Shown here in pieces: positions 35,661 to 45,935 of a stretch of 64,000 nt of DNA. Position 1 is the first letter of the stretch; every line of letters starts with the position of its first letter. Source of the stretch: Prochlorococcus sp. AG-388-A04. GTDB taxonomy: Bacteria > Cyanobacteriota > Cyanobacteriia > PCC-6307 > Cyanobiaceae. The notes below the pieces were generated by a model that worked only from the letters and a program-made list of their open reading frames with translations, had not been told where the DNA came from and did not search any database. The stretch lies in contig QCGL01000007.1 in assembly GCA_003279935.1 (NCBI GenBank), positions 1 to 64,000 on the forward strand, given 5' to 3'. A program made the position numbers and the translations under genes.

Positions 35661-37697
35661 TTATTGGTTAGAAGAAAAATTTCCACAACGTTGTTTGTCA
35701 AGAAAATTGATATGTTGTCTTTCTAGATAATATAATTCTTGAAATTTTATAGCGTCAGAGTTTAAATCTTTGAATACATCTTCAATCTCTTTATTAGAAT
35801 CTGAAGGTTCTAAGGAAGAATTATCAATTAAAATAGAAATACAGTTTTCCAAAGTTTTAAGTCTTTGAGAACCCCAGGATTCAATAAGATGTCTACATCT
35901 TTTTAATGATTTATATCTTTCAAGAAGAGACAAAGTACCCAGAAGATTATGTTTAGAATTTTTTAAAGTGGTTAAAAATAATTCATCTGGATTAATAAAA
36001 GTATTAATTTTATTTGAGACTTCTAAATCATTAAGAGCTAAATGATCAGGCAATAGTGAAATCAAGTTAATTGAAATAAATTCATTATTTAATTGTTTAT
36101 TATTAGGATCTTTTAAATCATCTAAATAATTTGCACTTAAATTATTTACTTCTATTTTTGAAATAGATTCCCAAATAAGACGAATGTATTCCGTATTGAA
36201 GATATTAATTTCTCTTTTAAGTAATTCTTCACGAATAAAAAGTCTATGTTCAGGGCAATGCAAATAGTAATAAATAATCTCTGATTCATTTTTTTCGCGC
36301 TGAGTAACTTCACTTGGCTGTTCAAATTTTTTTGATCTGCCATGCCAACGAAACCCTTTAACTTGTTTTCTTAAGTCTTCTTCAAATTTAATAGCTAATC
36401 TCGCTTGACCCTTACTTAATCTTTCAGATACTTTTTGCAAATAGTGCGTTCTTGTAGCGGACTGAGGAAATTTGCTTAACAACTTAACTAACGAAGAAAT
36501 AACGTTCTGAAAAATATCAGATTTAGATAGGTCTTTATTATCAAAAATCTGATCAATCTCCCAATCAATCCAGAAAGAAGCATTATCTATTAAATTAAAA
36601 TAATCTTCTGGTGTATTTCCTTTAAGGTACTCGTCGGGATCTTTAAATGATTTTATTTGCAGGATTTTTAAGTTTATTTGATCGTGAAGAGATAAACTTT
36701 CAACTTCGTTTATAACCCTTTTTGTAGCTAATCTTCCTGCATTATCAGAATCAAAGTTAATTATTATATTTTTACTATCAGTACATCTGCAAAGTTGTGA
36801 AATCTGATATTTGTTTAATGCAGTTCCAAGGGAAGCGACAGAATTAGTAATTCCTTTTGAATGAAGTGAAATAACATCGAAATAACCTTCCACTACCACT
36901 GCCTTGTCTAGTTTTCTAATATTGCTGGATGCTTTATCAAAAGCAAACAATATCTTACCCTTCTCAAAAACTTCAGATTCGGGAGAATTTAAATATTTAG
37001 GTTCCTGACTATCAAGAGATCTGCCTCCAAAAGCTACTACCCGCCCTTGATTGTCAAAAATAGGAACTATCAATCTATTTCTAAAGCGATCGTAAACCTT
37101 ATCAGTATTATCCTTTGAAACAACAAGACCTGAACTTATAATTAACTTTAATGGAAATTTCTCAACTTTTGAAAGATAATTAAATAAATCATTCCATGAA
37201 TTTGGAGCATAACCTAATTCAAAATCATTAATATTTTTAATATTTAAATTTCGTTGTGAAGTTAAATAATGATGTGCATCCTTTCCCAAGGAATTATTTA
37301 ATTGAGACTTAAACCAATCCTTTGATACTCGAAGAATCTTATATAGTTCCTCTCTCCTAGATAATTGTTTTTTAAATATTTCTTGCTGAGGCCCATCAAC
37401 ATTTATTACATTAATATCATTTTTTTTTGCAAGTGAAAGAACAACATCACTAAAGTTATTACGTGTAAACTCCATTAAAAATTTAATAGAATTACCTCCA
37501 GCTCCACAAGAAAAGCAATAATAAAATTGTTTCGTAGGGGAAACTGTCATAGATGGCTTACTATCATCATGAAAAGGGCATATACCAACAAATTCTTTTC
37601 CCTTTTTCTTTAATACAATATGTTCAGAAATAACATCTACAATATCCGCCTTATCTTTAACCTCCTGAATAGTTCTTGGATGTATGGAAGGTCCCAT
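35661..37697 (-). CDS. dnaG: DNA primase
   Basis: The 678-residue primase makes RNA primers at replication forks. The N-terminal CHC2 zinc finger is seen as CPFHDDSKPSM followed by YYCFSCGAGG. The RNA-polymerase core has FGGRSL and the TOPRIM segment VVEGYFDVIS with the downstream acidic residues INFDSDNAG. The C-terminal helicase-binding region is about 230 residues long and divergent. It converges on the HExxH gene with a 13-nt gap. Confidence 0.97.
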   Translation of the reverse strand: MGPSIHPRTIQEVKDKADIVDVISEHIVLKKKGKEFVGICPFHDDSKPSMTVSPTKQFYYCFSCGAGGNSIKFLMEFTRNNFSDVVLSLAKKNDINVINVDGPQQEIFKKQLSRREELYKILRVSKDWFKSQLNNSLGKDAHHYLTSQRNLNIKNINDFELGYAPNSWNDLFNYLSKVEKFPLKLIISSGLVVSKDNTDKVYDRFRNRLIVPIFDNQGRVVAFGGRSLDSQEPKYLNSPESEVFEKGKILFAFDKASSNIRKLDKAVVVEGYFDVISLHSKGITNSVASLGTALNKYQISQLCRCTDSKNIIINFDSDNAGRLATKRVINEVESLSLHDQINLKILQIKSFKDPDEYLKGNTPEDYFNLIDNASFWIDWEIDQIFDNKDLSKSDIFQNVISSLVKLLSKFPQSATRTHYLQKVSERLSKGQARLAIKFEEDLRKQVKGFRWHGRSKKFEQPSEVTQREKNESEIIYYYLHCPEHRLFIREELLKREINIFNTEYIRLIWESISKIEVNNLSANYLDDLKDPNNKQLNNEFISINLISLLPDHLALNDLEVSNKINTFINPDELFLTTLKNSKHNLLGTLSLLERYKSLKRCRHLIESWGSQRLKTLENCISILIDNSSLEPSDSNKEIEDVFKDLNSDAIKFQELYYLERQHINFLDKQRCGNFSSNQ

Positions 37698-37795
37698 TTA
37701 ATTATTTTTCTAAAAAGAATTCCTAATAATCATTTTGTTATAGGTCAAATTTTTAAAAGAATCTACTTAATTTCACAATAAAACTATTTTTAGTA

Positions 37796-38683
37796 ATGCT
37801 TATAGAATTTTTTAATCAAAATAATAATCCATTTAAAAAAGTAAATTTAATTTTAGCATCGTTTTTCTTCAGCCTTATGACTGTTTGCGTAAAAAAAATT
37901 GATAATAGAATACCTATATATGAATTAGTATTTTTTAGATCATTATTAAGCTTATTCATTACTTCTCTGATAATAAATAAAAAGAACTTAAATCCCTGGG
38001 GAAAGAATAAACCATTACTAATCTTAAGGGGCATCTTAGGGACAATAGCTTTGGTTTGTATATTTTATGCTATTAAAAATATGCCTTTAAATATTTCTAC
38101 TGTTATTCAATATACATACCCTATATTCATATCTATTTTTGCAGGAATTCTAATTAATGAAAAGATTACTAAAAAACTGATTATTGCATCTATAACAGGA
38201 TGGTTAGGAATATTAATAATATTAAATCCCTATCAATTATCGAGTTTAAACATTGAGTTAGATAAATTTACTGTATTAATAGCATTTCTTGGCGCTATAT
38301 CAACAGCCCTAGCTTACATAGCTGTAAAAAAACTATCATTAACAGAAGATATTTTCATAATAATAAAATACTTTCCTCTAATATCCGTAATAGCATTATC
38401 ACCAATTGTATTTTTCAATTGGGTAACACCAAATATTAATGATTTAATTTGGATAATCGGCATAGGGTTCTTTACCCAAGCTGGACAAACATTTTTAACA
38501 ATTGGATTAAAGAAATTACCAACCTCAGAAGCGGCTAGGATAAATTATTTACAAGTACTATTTGCCTCTTTATGGGGAATTCTGTTCTTCAATGAACTAA
38601 TAAATATTAACTTTATTGTTGGTGCAGTACTTGTTTTGTTAGGAACTATTATTTCTACTACCAAAAAACTAAAAAAGATTTAA
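37796..38683 (+). CDS. EamA family (DMT superfamily) transporter
   Basis: The 295-residue protein has ten predicted membrane helices in two EamA repeats. The first repeat shows ELVFFRSLLSLFITSL and STVIQYTYPIFISIFAGILINEK, the second SEAARINYLQVLFASLWGILFFNE. The family exports or imports metabolites such as amino acids or nucleotide precursors; the substrate is unknown. It diverges from dnaG over 98 nt and lies 14 nt before the next gene. Confidence 0.88.
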   Translation: MLIEFFNQNNNPFKKVNLILASFFFSLMTVCVKKIDNRIPIYELVFFRSLLSLFITSLIINKKNLNPWGKNKPLLILRGILGTIALVCIFYAIKNMPLNISTVIQYTYPIFISIFAGILINEKITKKLIIASITGWLGILIILNPYQLSSLNIELDKFTVLIAFLGAISTALAYIAVKKLSLTEDIFIIIKYFPLISVIALSPIVFFNWVTPNINDLIWIIGIGFFTQAGQTFLTIGLKKLPTSEAARINYLQVLFASLWGILFFNELININFIVGAVLVLLGTIISTTKKLKKI

Positions 38684-38697
38684 AATAAAAAAAAAGT

Positions 38698-39057
38698 ATG
38701 TTTGTAATGAAATTTTTCTTATTAGCATTTTTCAGTCTTTATCCATTTCTCGAAGTAAAAGCATCAACTCCTAAATCTGTAACATGCACTAGGACTGAAT
38801 ATAGGGAAGAATATATTCCCGGTACAAAATCAAGTCCTGGTTATGTAAGAAATTACGAAATTGATGTGGAAATTCCATGTGGGGGAGAAAAAGCCAACAA
38901 TATTGATGACAATGACTGTAGTGAGGGATCAGTTATAGGCGGACTTCTTGGAGCTGGAATAGCTCTCTCTTCATCTAGAGGCAAAGATAGATTTTGGGCT
39001 GTCCCAGCAGGAGGCACAGCAGGAGCTCTTCTTGGATGTCAGGTGGATGGTGGTTAA
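38698..39057 (+). CDS. Secreted glycine-zipper-like hypothetical protein
   Basis: The 119-residue protein starts with a signal peptide (FFLLAFFSLYPFLEVKAS; an ATG at 38707 is an alternative start). The middle has several Cys and a YREEYIPGTKSSPGYV segment. The C-terminus is a glycine-zipper hairpin, SVIGGLLGAGIALSS and PAGGTAGALLGC. Four Cys residues (in SVTCTR, IPCGG, NDCSE and LLGC) could pair after export. Such proteins sit in the periplasm or outer membrane; no function is known. The stop is immediately followed by the ruvA TTG start. Confidence 0.75.
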   Translation: MFVMKFFLLAFFSLYPFLEVKASTPKSVTCTRTEYREEYIPGTKSSPGYVRNYEIDVEIPCGGEKANNIDDNDCSEGSVIGGLLGAGIALSSSRGKDRFWAVPAGGTAGALLGCQVDGG

Positions 39058-39726
39058 TTGATTAGTTGGATAAAGGGAGAATTAGTAAGTTCATGGCAAG
39101 CTAATAATAAATTTTATATTTTAGTAAACTGTCAGGGATTAGGTTATGAAATTCAGACCTTAGAATCTGTAATTTTTGATATCGATACAAATAAGATTTC
39201 TGAAAAGGAAATAATCCTTTGGCTAAAACACATAAAAAAAGAAGATTCTGATACGCTCTTTGGTTTTAACTCCAAGGACCAAAGGGATTTCTTTATTCAA
39301 ATTTTAAATATTAAAGGTATTGGCTCCCAAATCGGGATGTCTTTATTAAATAAATTTTCTTTAAATCAATTAATTACAGCAATATCTAATAATGACAAAA
39401 AATCGATTAGTTCTGTTCAAGGTATTGGGCAAAAAATGACTGAACGAATAATCCTTGAATTAAAATCCAAAGTAATCACTGTTCAAAAAAATAAAGAAAA
39501 TTTAGAAAATAATAATTTACTTGAAGATAATAAAAACTTAAATTCAATATTTAAGGATATTGAATTAACACTACAATCTCTAAATTACCCTAAGAAAGAA
39601 ATAAAAAACTTATTCCCAAAACTTATTCGTGATATAAAAAATAATACTATTTTGACTTTAGAAAAAGAATCTATTACTTTTGAAAACATATTAAAAGAGG
39701 CTATGAATTATTTAGACCAGAAATAG
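39058..39726 (+). CDS. ruvA: Holliday junction branch-migration protein RuvA
   Basis: The 222-residue protein binds four-way DNA junctions as a tetramer and loads the RuvB motor. It has the N-terminal OB fold (ISWIKGELVS, VNCQGLGYEIQ), two helix-hairpin-helix motifs (LNIKGIGSQIGMSLL and VQGIGQKMTERIILELK) and a C-terminal RuvB-contacting domain. The start is TTG directly after the previous stop, consistent with translational coupling. ruvB is not in the window. Confidence 0.94.
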   Translation: MISWIKGELVSSWQANNKFYILVNCQGLGYEIQTLESVIFDIDTNKISEKEIILWLKHIKKEDSDTLFGFNSKDQRDFFIQILNIKGIGSQIGMSLLNKFSLNQLITAISNNDKKSISSVQGIGQKMTERIILELKSKVITVQKNKENLENNNLLEDNKNLNSIFKDIELTLQSLNYPKKEIKNLFPKLIRDIKNNTILTLEKESITFENILKEAMNYLDQK

Positions 39727-39777
39727 TAGTAATTTAGACCAATAACGTAGTAAAATATTTAGAGGTAGATAAATTTC

Positions 39778-40047
39778 ATGACACTCGATACAGCTGAAAA
39801 ACAAAAACTAATTGAATCGCATCAAGTACATGCAACAGATACTGGATCTGTTGAGGTACAAGTTGCCATGCTTTCTGAAAGAATTTCAAAATTAAGCGAT
39901 CATTTACAAGGAAATATTCATGATTATGCATCAAGACAAGGCCTATTAAAGATGATAGGTAAAAGAAAAAGATTATTATCATACATAAAAGGTAAGAACT
40001 CCAAAAACTATCAAGATCTTATTAAAAAAATTGGAATCAGAGGATGA
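39778..40047 (+). CDS. rpsO: 30S ribosomal protein S15
   Basis: The 89-residue protein is typical S15: [27 protein letters not shown], then [32 protein letters not shown]. It binds the 16S rRNA central domain early in small-subunit assembly. An AGAGGTAG sequence lies about 8 nt before the ATG. It comes 51 nt after ruvA and 9 nt before the PAM68-like gene. Confidence 0.98.
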   Translation: MTLDTAEKQKLIESHQVHATDTGSVEVQVAMLSERISKLSDHLQGNIHDYASRQGLLKMIGKRKRLLSYIKGKNSKNYQDLIKKIGIRG

Positions 40048-40056
40048 TTTCTATTA

Positions 40057-40503
40057 ATGAAAAAAAAACAAGCTAAAAAGAAAAATTTTACAAAAAAGAA
40101 AAATATATCCGAGGCCGATGCCTTTAGAAATATTGAAAAAAAAGTTCCTACATTAACCTCTAAAACTAAACAATCAAGCGGCATACCTAAATATGTTGCT
40201 GATAGGATGGCTAGGAGAATATTTTTTACGGCCGGAATACCAACGATTATGGGTATGTCTGTATTTGTTGTAAGTTATATAGTTGTCACAAGAAATATTG
40301 CTGAAATTCCTCCTTCTTCAACAATAGCAATATCAGCATTATTCTTCTTATTAGGACTAGGGGGGTTAAGTTTTGGAATATTATCTGCTAGTTGGGATAA
40401 AGAACCAGGAAGTTTTTTTGGTATAGAAAATATCCCGTTAAATATTCAAAGAGCAAAGGACGCTTTTAAACCAGCATCTCAAAACTTTGATGAGAAAAAG
40501 TGA
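40057..40503 (+). CDS. PAM68-like photosystem II assembly protein (DUF3464)
   Basis: The 148-residue protein has a Lys-rich N-terminus and a PxYVADRMARRI box before two membrane helices (TAGIPTIMGMSVFVVSYIVV and the Gly-rich second helix). It ends in SASWDKEPGSFFGIENI, the family signature. PAM68 acts in early photosystem II assembly around CP47 and chlorophyll delivery in plants and cyanobacteria. It is next to rpsO and converges on dnaE with a single base between the stops. Confidence 0.85.
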   Translation: MKKKQAKKKNFTKKKNISEADAFRNIEKKVPTLTSKTKQSSGIPKYVADRMARRIFFTAGIPTIMGMSVFVVSYIVVTRNIAEIPPSSTIAISALFFLLGLGGLSFGILSASWDKEPGSFFGIENIPLNIQRAKDAFKPASQNFDEKK

Positions 40504-40504
40504 C

Positions 40505-43500
40505 TTATGCAATCAAAGATTTCAAATTTACTTGAAATGATTTATCAGACAGTAATTTCGAAACACCGAGAATATCTCCAACACAAAATTGATCTCCAAA
40601 CTTAACATAGGTTATACATTCATTATTCTTAACAGCTGCTACTACTGGAATTTTAATTCCACATTTATCTCTTTCTGGTCTAAATTTAATTAAGCAATCT
40701 CTTATTGTATTTTGAATTGTTATGTCTGAGGCTTGGGAACTATCAAGTTCAATAACAAGTAACTTTAAGTTATCAATTTCTCTACAATCATCAATAATTA
40801 ATTGAGTCTTATCACTTTTTTTATCAATAGTACCCCAAACTAATAGTCTGGTATCAGTAAGTAAAAATTCAGATAATCTACAATATGTTTTAGGGAATAC
40901 TATTGCGTCGCAACTTCCAGAAAGATCTTCAAGTTGAACAATCGCCATTCTGTCTCCTTTTCTTGTAGTAATTTGCTTTAATTCAGGAATCATTCCAACC
41001 AAAGAGACTTTAGTTCTGTCGTGGGAGTTTTCTAATTGAGAGATGCTTATAGGAGAAACAAGTTTAGCTGGCTTTCCAAGATGTTTTAGAGGATGATCTG
41101 ATAAATAAAAACCTAAAAGTTGCTTTTCTAATTTAAGTTTTTCAATCAAGGAGTAATCTTCAACTTCAGATCCTTTAGATAAAGAAAATTCTTTGTTATC
41201 ACTTTTACTAATTGAATCAAATAAATTCCCTTGTCCAGAGATACGATCACGATTGCGAGACGATGCCCATTCCATTACATATTCAAGATCGGAAAATAGT
41301 TGAGCTCTATTATTATTTTTAGAAAATTCATCAAGTGCTCCACAGTGAATTAAAGATTCGAGATTCCTTTTATTTAAAATATTTGAAGGTAAACGATCGC
41401 ATAAATCAGAAAATGATTTGAAAACTCCTAGTTTATTACGATTATCTATTATATTTCTTATGGCTGAATCTCCGAGATTTTTAATAGCAGATAATCCAAA
41501 TAAAATTTGATCCTTTTTAATAGTAAAATCGATTCCCGATAAATTAATACTTGGTGAAATAACTTCTATTCCCATAGAATAACAATTAGAAATATATCTT
41601 TGCATTTTGTCACTTGAACCTGCATTAACACTTAGAAGAGAAGCCATATAAGCTACCGGATAATGGGCTTTTAAAAAAGCAGTCTGGTAAGTTACTGCTC
41701 CATATGCAGTAGAATGACTTTTATTAAAACAATACTCAGCGAATAAAACCATTTGATCAAAAAGATCATTAGCAATTTTTTTATCTACACCTTTTTTACA
41801 GGATCCATCAATAAAAATACTGCGATGTTTAACCATCTCAGATACTTTCTTCTTTCCCATTGCTCTTCGTAACAAGTCTGCATCCCCAAGAGAATAACCT
41901 GCCAAATCTTGAGCAATTTTCATAATTTGCTCTTGATAAACCATTATTCCGTAGGTTTCAGTGAGAATGGATTCAATGAAAGGATGAGGGAAATCTATTT
42001 TTTCACTACCATTTTTTCTATTGATAAACTTTGGTATGAGACCAGCATCAAGAGGTCCAGGCCTGTATAAAGCCAAAATAGAGGAGATATCTTCAAGAGA
42101 ATTTGGCTTAAAGTCTTTAACAACTTGTTTCATCCCAGATGATTCTAATTGAAATATGCCTTCTAAATCTCCTCTTCCAATAAGATCAAAGGTTTTATTA
42201 TCTTTTTGAGGTAATTCATCGATATTTATTTTTTGTCCCGTGGAACTTTCAATTAAAGATATGGTCTTATCTATCATTGTTAGATTTTTAAGGCCTAAGA
42301 AGTCCATTTTTAATAAGCCTAACGATTCAATATCATCCATTGAATATTGGGTAATTATTTGTCCTTCATTATTCCTCTGGAGTGGTACGAGCATATCTAA
42401 TGGATCAGATGCTATGACTACTCCTGCTGCGTGAACACCATATGTTTTATTAGTACCCTCTATTCTCAATGCCAAATCAACCCATCTTTTTACCTTAATA
42501 TCTTTTAAATATTTATCCCTAAATTCAGGACTAGGAGATTTCTTATCAATCATTTCATTCAGCTTATAAGGTTTTCCTCTTACAACTGGTATTAACTTAG
42601 CTAACTTATCAGAATCTCCATAAGGGATATCTAGTACTCTTGCAACGTCCTTTAAAACTGCTTTTGATGTCATTTTATTAAAGGTAATTATTTGAGCAAC
42701 TTTATCTTCGCCATATCTTTTGGTTACATAATCAATGACTTCATTTCTCCTGTCAATACAAAAATCTGTATCAATATCAGGCATAGATTTTCTTGCTGGA
42801 TTTAAGAATCTCTCAAATAATAATCCATGTTTAACTGGATCAATGTTTGTAATTTGAAGAGCATATGCTACAAGTGAACCTGCAGCAGAACCTCTTCCTG
42901 GGCCCACAGGTATAGAGCTATCTCTAGCAAATTTTATATAATCCCACACAACTAAGAAATAGTCTGGGAAACCCATGTCATCTATTATTCTTAATTCTGA
43001 AGCTAACCTTTTCTTATAGATTTCATCGATTTCCTCAAAATTAGTTTTATTAAGCCTACTTAAAAGACCCTGCTTACTTATTTTGGTCAAAAATGATAAG
43101 GAGTCCGTCTCTTCTTTCGTAGGGAATTTTGGCATTCTATAGGTACCGAACAACTCAAATTCCTCAATTTTTTTTGAAACCTCAACCGTATTATTTATTG
43201 CCTCTTTAATAGACTCGGTATCAATATGATCATTGAAAAGTCTAAGCATTTCATCTTCACTTTTAATATATTCTGTTCCTGTATATCTCAATCTCTTTTC
43301 GTCACTTATTAATTTTCCAGTAAGAACACAAAGTAAAGCATCATGTGCTTCAACATCCATGTTTGAGATGTAATGAGCATCATTAGTAGCAATAACTTTA
43401 ATTTGATGCTCTTTACCGATTCTTATTATTTCAACATTTACTATTCTGTCTTCAATAGAACCATGATCCTGTATTTCCAGATAAAAATCATCTCCAAGTA

Positions 43501-44002
43501 ATTTCTTATACCAAACAGCAGTATTCTCAGCTACATCAATTCTTCCTTTTAAGATTGCTTGAGGAATCTCTCCACCTAAACATGCTGTTGAAATAATAAG
43601 ACCATCATTATATTTTTCTAAAAGAGATTTATCAATACAAGGTCTAGAAAAGATACCTCTACCACGCATACCATTAAGATGGCTAATTGTCGTTAACTTT
43701 ACAAGATTCTTATAACCTGTACGATTTTTGGCTAGTACTACCAAATGGTATCTTTTTTCCTTTTTTGGCTGTGGATCATCTATTGAACCATTGATAATGT
43801 ACATTTCATTACCAATAATTGGTTTAATACCCTTAATTTTACATTTTTTCACTAAATCAAGAACACCATACATGACTCCATGATCGGTCAAAGCAATTGA
43901 ATCCATTCCAAGTTCAGAAGCCCTATCAACAATTTTCGAAACTTGACTTGCTCCATCTAGAAGACTGTAATCACTATGATTATGTAGTGGAACAAATCCC
44001 AT
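40505..44002 (-). CDS. dnaE: DNA polymerase III alpha subunit
   Basis: The 1165-residue replicative polymerase starts with a PHP domain (FVPLHNHSDYSLLDG, ALTDHGVMYGV). The palm follows, with GPGRGSAAGSLVAYAL and the catalytic carboxylates in SMPDIDTDF. The finger, beta-clamp-binding and HhH regions come next, then an OB fold (VSLVGMIPELKQITTRKGD). The length is normal for bacterial DnaE without intein splitting. The split-intein arrangement known in many other cyanobacteria is absent; the gene is continuous. Confidence 0.98.
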   Translation of the reverse strand: MGFVPLHNHSDYSLLDGASQVSKIVDRASELGMDSIALTDHGVMYGVLDLVKKCKIKGIKPIIGNEMYIINGSIDDPQPKKEKRYHLVVLAKNRTGYKNLVKLTTISHLNGMRGRGIFSRPCIDKSLLEKYNDGLIISTACLGGEIPQAILKGRIDVAENTAVWYKKLLGDDFYLEIQDHGSIEDRIVNVEIIRIGKEHQIKVIATNDAHYISNMDVEAHDALLCVLTGKLISDEKRLRYTGTEYIKSEDEMLRLFNDHIDTESIKEAINNTVEVSKKIEEFELFGTYRMPKFPTKEETDSLSFLTKISKQGLLSRLNKTNFEEIDEIYKKRLASELRIIDDMGFPDYFLVVWDYIKFARDSSIPVGPGRGSAAGSLVAYALQITNIDPVKHGLLFERFLNPARKSMPDIDTDFCIDRRNEVIDYVTKRYGEDKVAQIITFNKMTSKAVLKDVARVLDIPYGDSDKLAKLIPVVRGKPYKLNEMIDKKSPSPEFRDKYLKDIKVKRWVDLALRIEGTNKTYGVHAAGVVIASDPLDMLVPLQRNNEGQIITQYSMDDIESLGLLKMDFLGLKNLTMIDKTISLIESSTGQKINIDELPQKDNKTFDLIGRGDLEGIFQLESSGMKQVVKDFKPNSLEDISSILALYRPGPLDAGLIPKFINRKNGSEKIDFPHPFIESILTETYGIMVYQEQIMKIAQDLAGYSLGDADLLRRAMGKKKVSEMVKHRSIFIDGSCKKGVDKKIANDLFDQMVLFAEYCFNKSHSTAYGAVTYQTAFLKAHYPVAYMASLLSVNAGSSDKMQRYISNCYSMGIEVISPSINLSGIDFTIKKDQILFGLSAIKNLGDSAIRNIIDNRNKLGVFKSFSDLCDRLPSNILNKRNLESLIHCGALDEFSKNNNRAQLFSDLEYVMEWASSRNRDRISGQGNLFDSISKSDNKEFSLSKGSEVEDYSLIEKLKLEKQLLGFYLSDHPLKHLGKPAKLVSPISISQLENSHDRTKVSLVGMIPELKQITTRKGDRMAIVQLEDLSGSCDAIVFPKTYCRLSEFLLTDTRLLVWGTIDKKSDKTQLIIDDCREIDNLKLLVIELDSSQASDITIQNTIRDCLIKFRPERDKCGIKIPVVAAVKNNECITYVKFGDQFCVGDILGVSKLLSDKSFQVNLKSLIA

Positions 44003-44068
44003 GTTAAACCAACTAATGTTTACAAGATAGAGAATATTTTGAAAAATTCTACATTTTACTAATACAAA

Positions 44069-45535
44069 TTAATTATTAATACAAATTTCAATATTAGGTT
44101 TCCTGTTCACAACTTCAGCATCCTTTTCAAATATATTTGCAACATTCAATATTCGATGCTCCTCCAAGACATTTCCGATTAATTGAAGACCGATAGGTAA
44201 GCCCTTTTTATCAAATCCACAAGGGATACTGATAGCTGGGAGGCCAGCAAGATTTACTGGAACAGTTAAAAGATCAGACAAATACATAGATAAGGGGTCA
44301 TTTACAAAATCTCCTTTTAAGAATGCAGTTGTAGGACATGTGGGGGTTAATAAAACATCAACTTCATTAAAAGCATTATCAAAATCCTTTCTAATTAAAG
44401 TTCTTACTCTCTGAGCTTTCTTATAATACGCATCACTATATCCTGCAGACAAAGCATAGGTACCAATCAAAATTCTTCTTTGTACTTCATCCCCAAATCC
44501 TTCAGCTCTACTTTTAGATATCATTTCTAACAAATTAGAATCATCTTCTGATCTAAATCCATATTTAACACCATCATATCTTGCTAAATTAGCTGAAGCC
44601 TCACATGGAGCAATAACATAATAAGTGGCAATACCATCGTTAAATCTCGGACACTTTATGTCGTGAATTTCAGCACCCAAAGATCTGAGTCTATCAATAC
44701 CGGATAAAACTGATTCTTTAACTTCAGGATCAAGGCCTGGATGATCAAAACATTCTTCAATAATTCCTATTTTAATACCTTTAATAGATTTATCTAAATC
44801 TGATAAGTAATTAGGGACTGGTTTATCAAGACATGTTGAATCAAGATTATCCTTACCAGAAATTGAATAAAGAATCTCAGCAGCATCTGAAACAGTATTT
44901 GTAATTGGACCGATTTGATCTAGAGAACTTGCAAATGCAATTAGTCCCCATCTACTTACTCTTCCGTATGTTGGTTTTAGTCCCACAACTCCACAAAAGG
45001 AAGCTGGCTGCCTTATGGAGCCTCCGGTATCTGATCCAATAGCGGCTAAACATAGACCGGCAGCTACTGATGCGGCACTCCCACCTGAACTTCCACCTGG
45101 TACTCTATTTACATCCCAAGGGTTTGATGTCGAACCATATACGGAAGTCTCAGTCGAACTTCCCATCGCAAATTCATCTAAATTAGTCTTCCCTAAGCAA
45201 ATACCACCTGATGACCATAATTTATCTGACACAGAAGACTCGTATGGAGAAACAAAGTCTTTAAGCATTTTGCTGGAACAAGAAGTAACAACTCCTTTAG
45301 TACAAATATTATCTTTTATCGCAATAGGTATTCCTGCAAGAGGAGGAAGTTTTTGATTATTAGTTATTAATTTATCAATATTTTCAGATTGAGAATTAGC
45401 TATGTTTTTTGTTAAGCAAGTATAAGCATTTATTTTTGGATTTAATGAATCTATTTTTAAAAAAAATTCATTAACTAATTCCTTAACTGAAGCATTTCCA
45501 CTATTAATTTCTTTTCTAAAAGAATTAAAGTTCAT
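44069..45535 (-). CDS. gatA: Aspartyl/glutamyl-tRNA amidotransferase subunit A
   Basis: The 488-residue amidase-signature enzyme releases ammonia from glutamine to amidate Glu-tRNA(Gln) or Asp-tRNA(Asn). The catalytic Ser-cisSer-Lys triad is in [21 protein letters not shown] and [15 protein letters not shown]. The length is normal. Its presence indicates indirect Gln-tRNA synthesis. gatB and gatC are elsewhere. It follows the DUF1816 gene by 33 nt and precedes dnaE by 66 nt on the same strand. Confidence 0.97.
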   Translation of the reverse strand: MNFNSFRKEINSGNASVKELVNEFFLKIDSLNPKINAYTCLTKNIANSQSENIDKLITNNQKLPPLAGIPIAIKDNICTKGVVTSCSSKMLKDFVSPYESSVSDKLWSSGGICLGKTNLDEFAMGSSTETSVYGSTSNPWDVNRVPGGSSGGSAASVAAGLCLAAIGSDTGGSIRQPASFCGVVGLKPTYGRVSRWGLIAFASSLDQIGPITNTVSDAAEILYSISGKDNLDSTCLDKPVPNYLSDLDKSIKGIKIGIIEECFDHPGLDPEVKESVLSGIDRLRSLGAEIHDIKCPRFNDGIATYYVIAPCEASANLARYDGVKYGFRSEDDSNLLEMISKSRAEGFGDEVQRRILIGTYALSAGYSDAYYKKAQRVRTLIRKDFDNAFNEVDVLLTPTCPTTAFLKGDFVNDPLSMYLSDLLTVPVNLAGLPAISIPCGFDKKGLPIGLQLIGNVLEEHRILNVANIFEKDAEVVNRKPNIEICINN

Positions 45536-45568
45536 ATCAAAATCGAGAATTTAAATTAAGATTAGTTA

Positions 45569-45784
45569 TCACACAGTTAAGGGTTCTTCTTTATTACATC
45601 TAACAATATTGTGTTTAATATCTGTTGAACCCTCATCAGCAAGATCAGAAAGAAATTTTTCTAGATTTTCATTAAGACTACGTTTTGTAAGAAACGGACC
45701 ATACCAATAAGTTACCGAAGGGTTTCCAGTCTCAACTTTTGCCCACCAAGCCAAACCAAGTTTGTTACCTAAATTTCTAATCAA
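45569..45784 (-). CDS. DUF1816 protein
   Basis: The 71-residue protein has LGLAWWAKVETGNPSVTYWYGPF followed by a short helical C-terminus (LEKFLSDLADEG), which I recognise as DUF1816, a small family of cyanobacteria. The function is unknown. The predicted start is TTG at 45784, with no Shine-Dalgarno. An imperfect hairpin (TAGGcCTT and AAGaCCTA, about 45790-45812) lies just upstream. It lies between rlmB and gatA. Confidence 0.75.
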   Translation of the reverse strand: MIRNLGNKLGLAWWAKVETGNPSVTYWYGPFLTKRSLNENLEKFLSDLADEGSTDIKHNIVRCNKEEPLTV

Positions 45785-45935
45785 TATTTTTAGGCCTTAA
45801 TTAAAGACCTACAATTCTTGTCAAATTCTATACAATTTTTTACTAATTATTCAAGTAATGTTGATTAATTAAATAAATATATTGAAATAACGATAAATAG
45901 ATCTCCAAAATAACGAGTTTTACTAAATGATTAAA
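45785..45935. other. 151-nt intergenic region
   Basis: This stretch between rlmB and the DUF1816 gene has no open frame I would call. It contains the imperfect inverted repeat near 45790-45812 and very AT-rich DNA. It may hold the promoter of the DUF1816-gatA group. I see no tRNA-like or strongly folded RNA structure. Confidence 0.4.

Noticed and set aside
45790..45812. Imperfect hairpin before the DUF1816 TTG start
   Set aside because: Eight base pairs with a mismatch and no T-run; it might affect translation, but the evidence is too thin for a feature.
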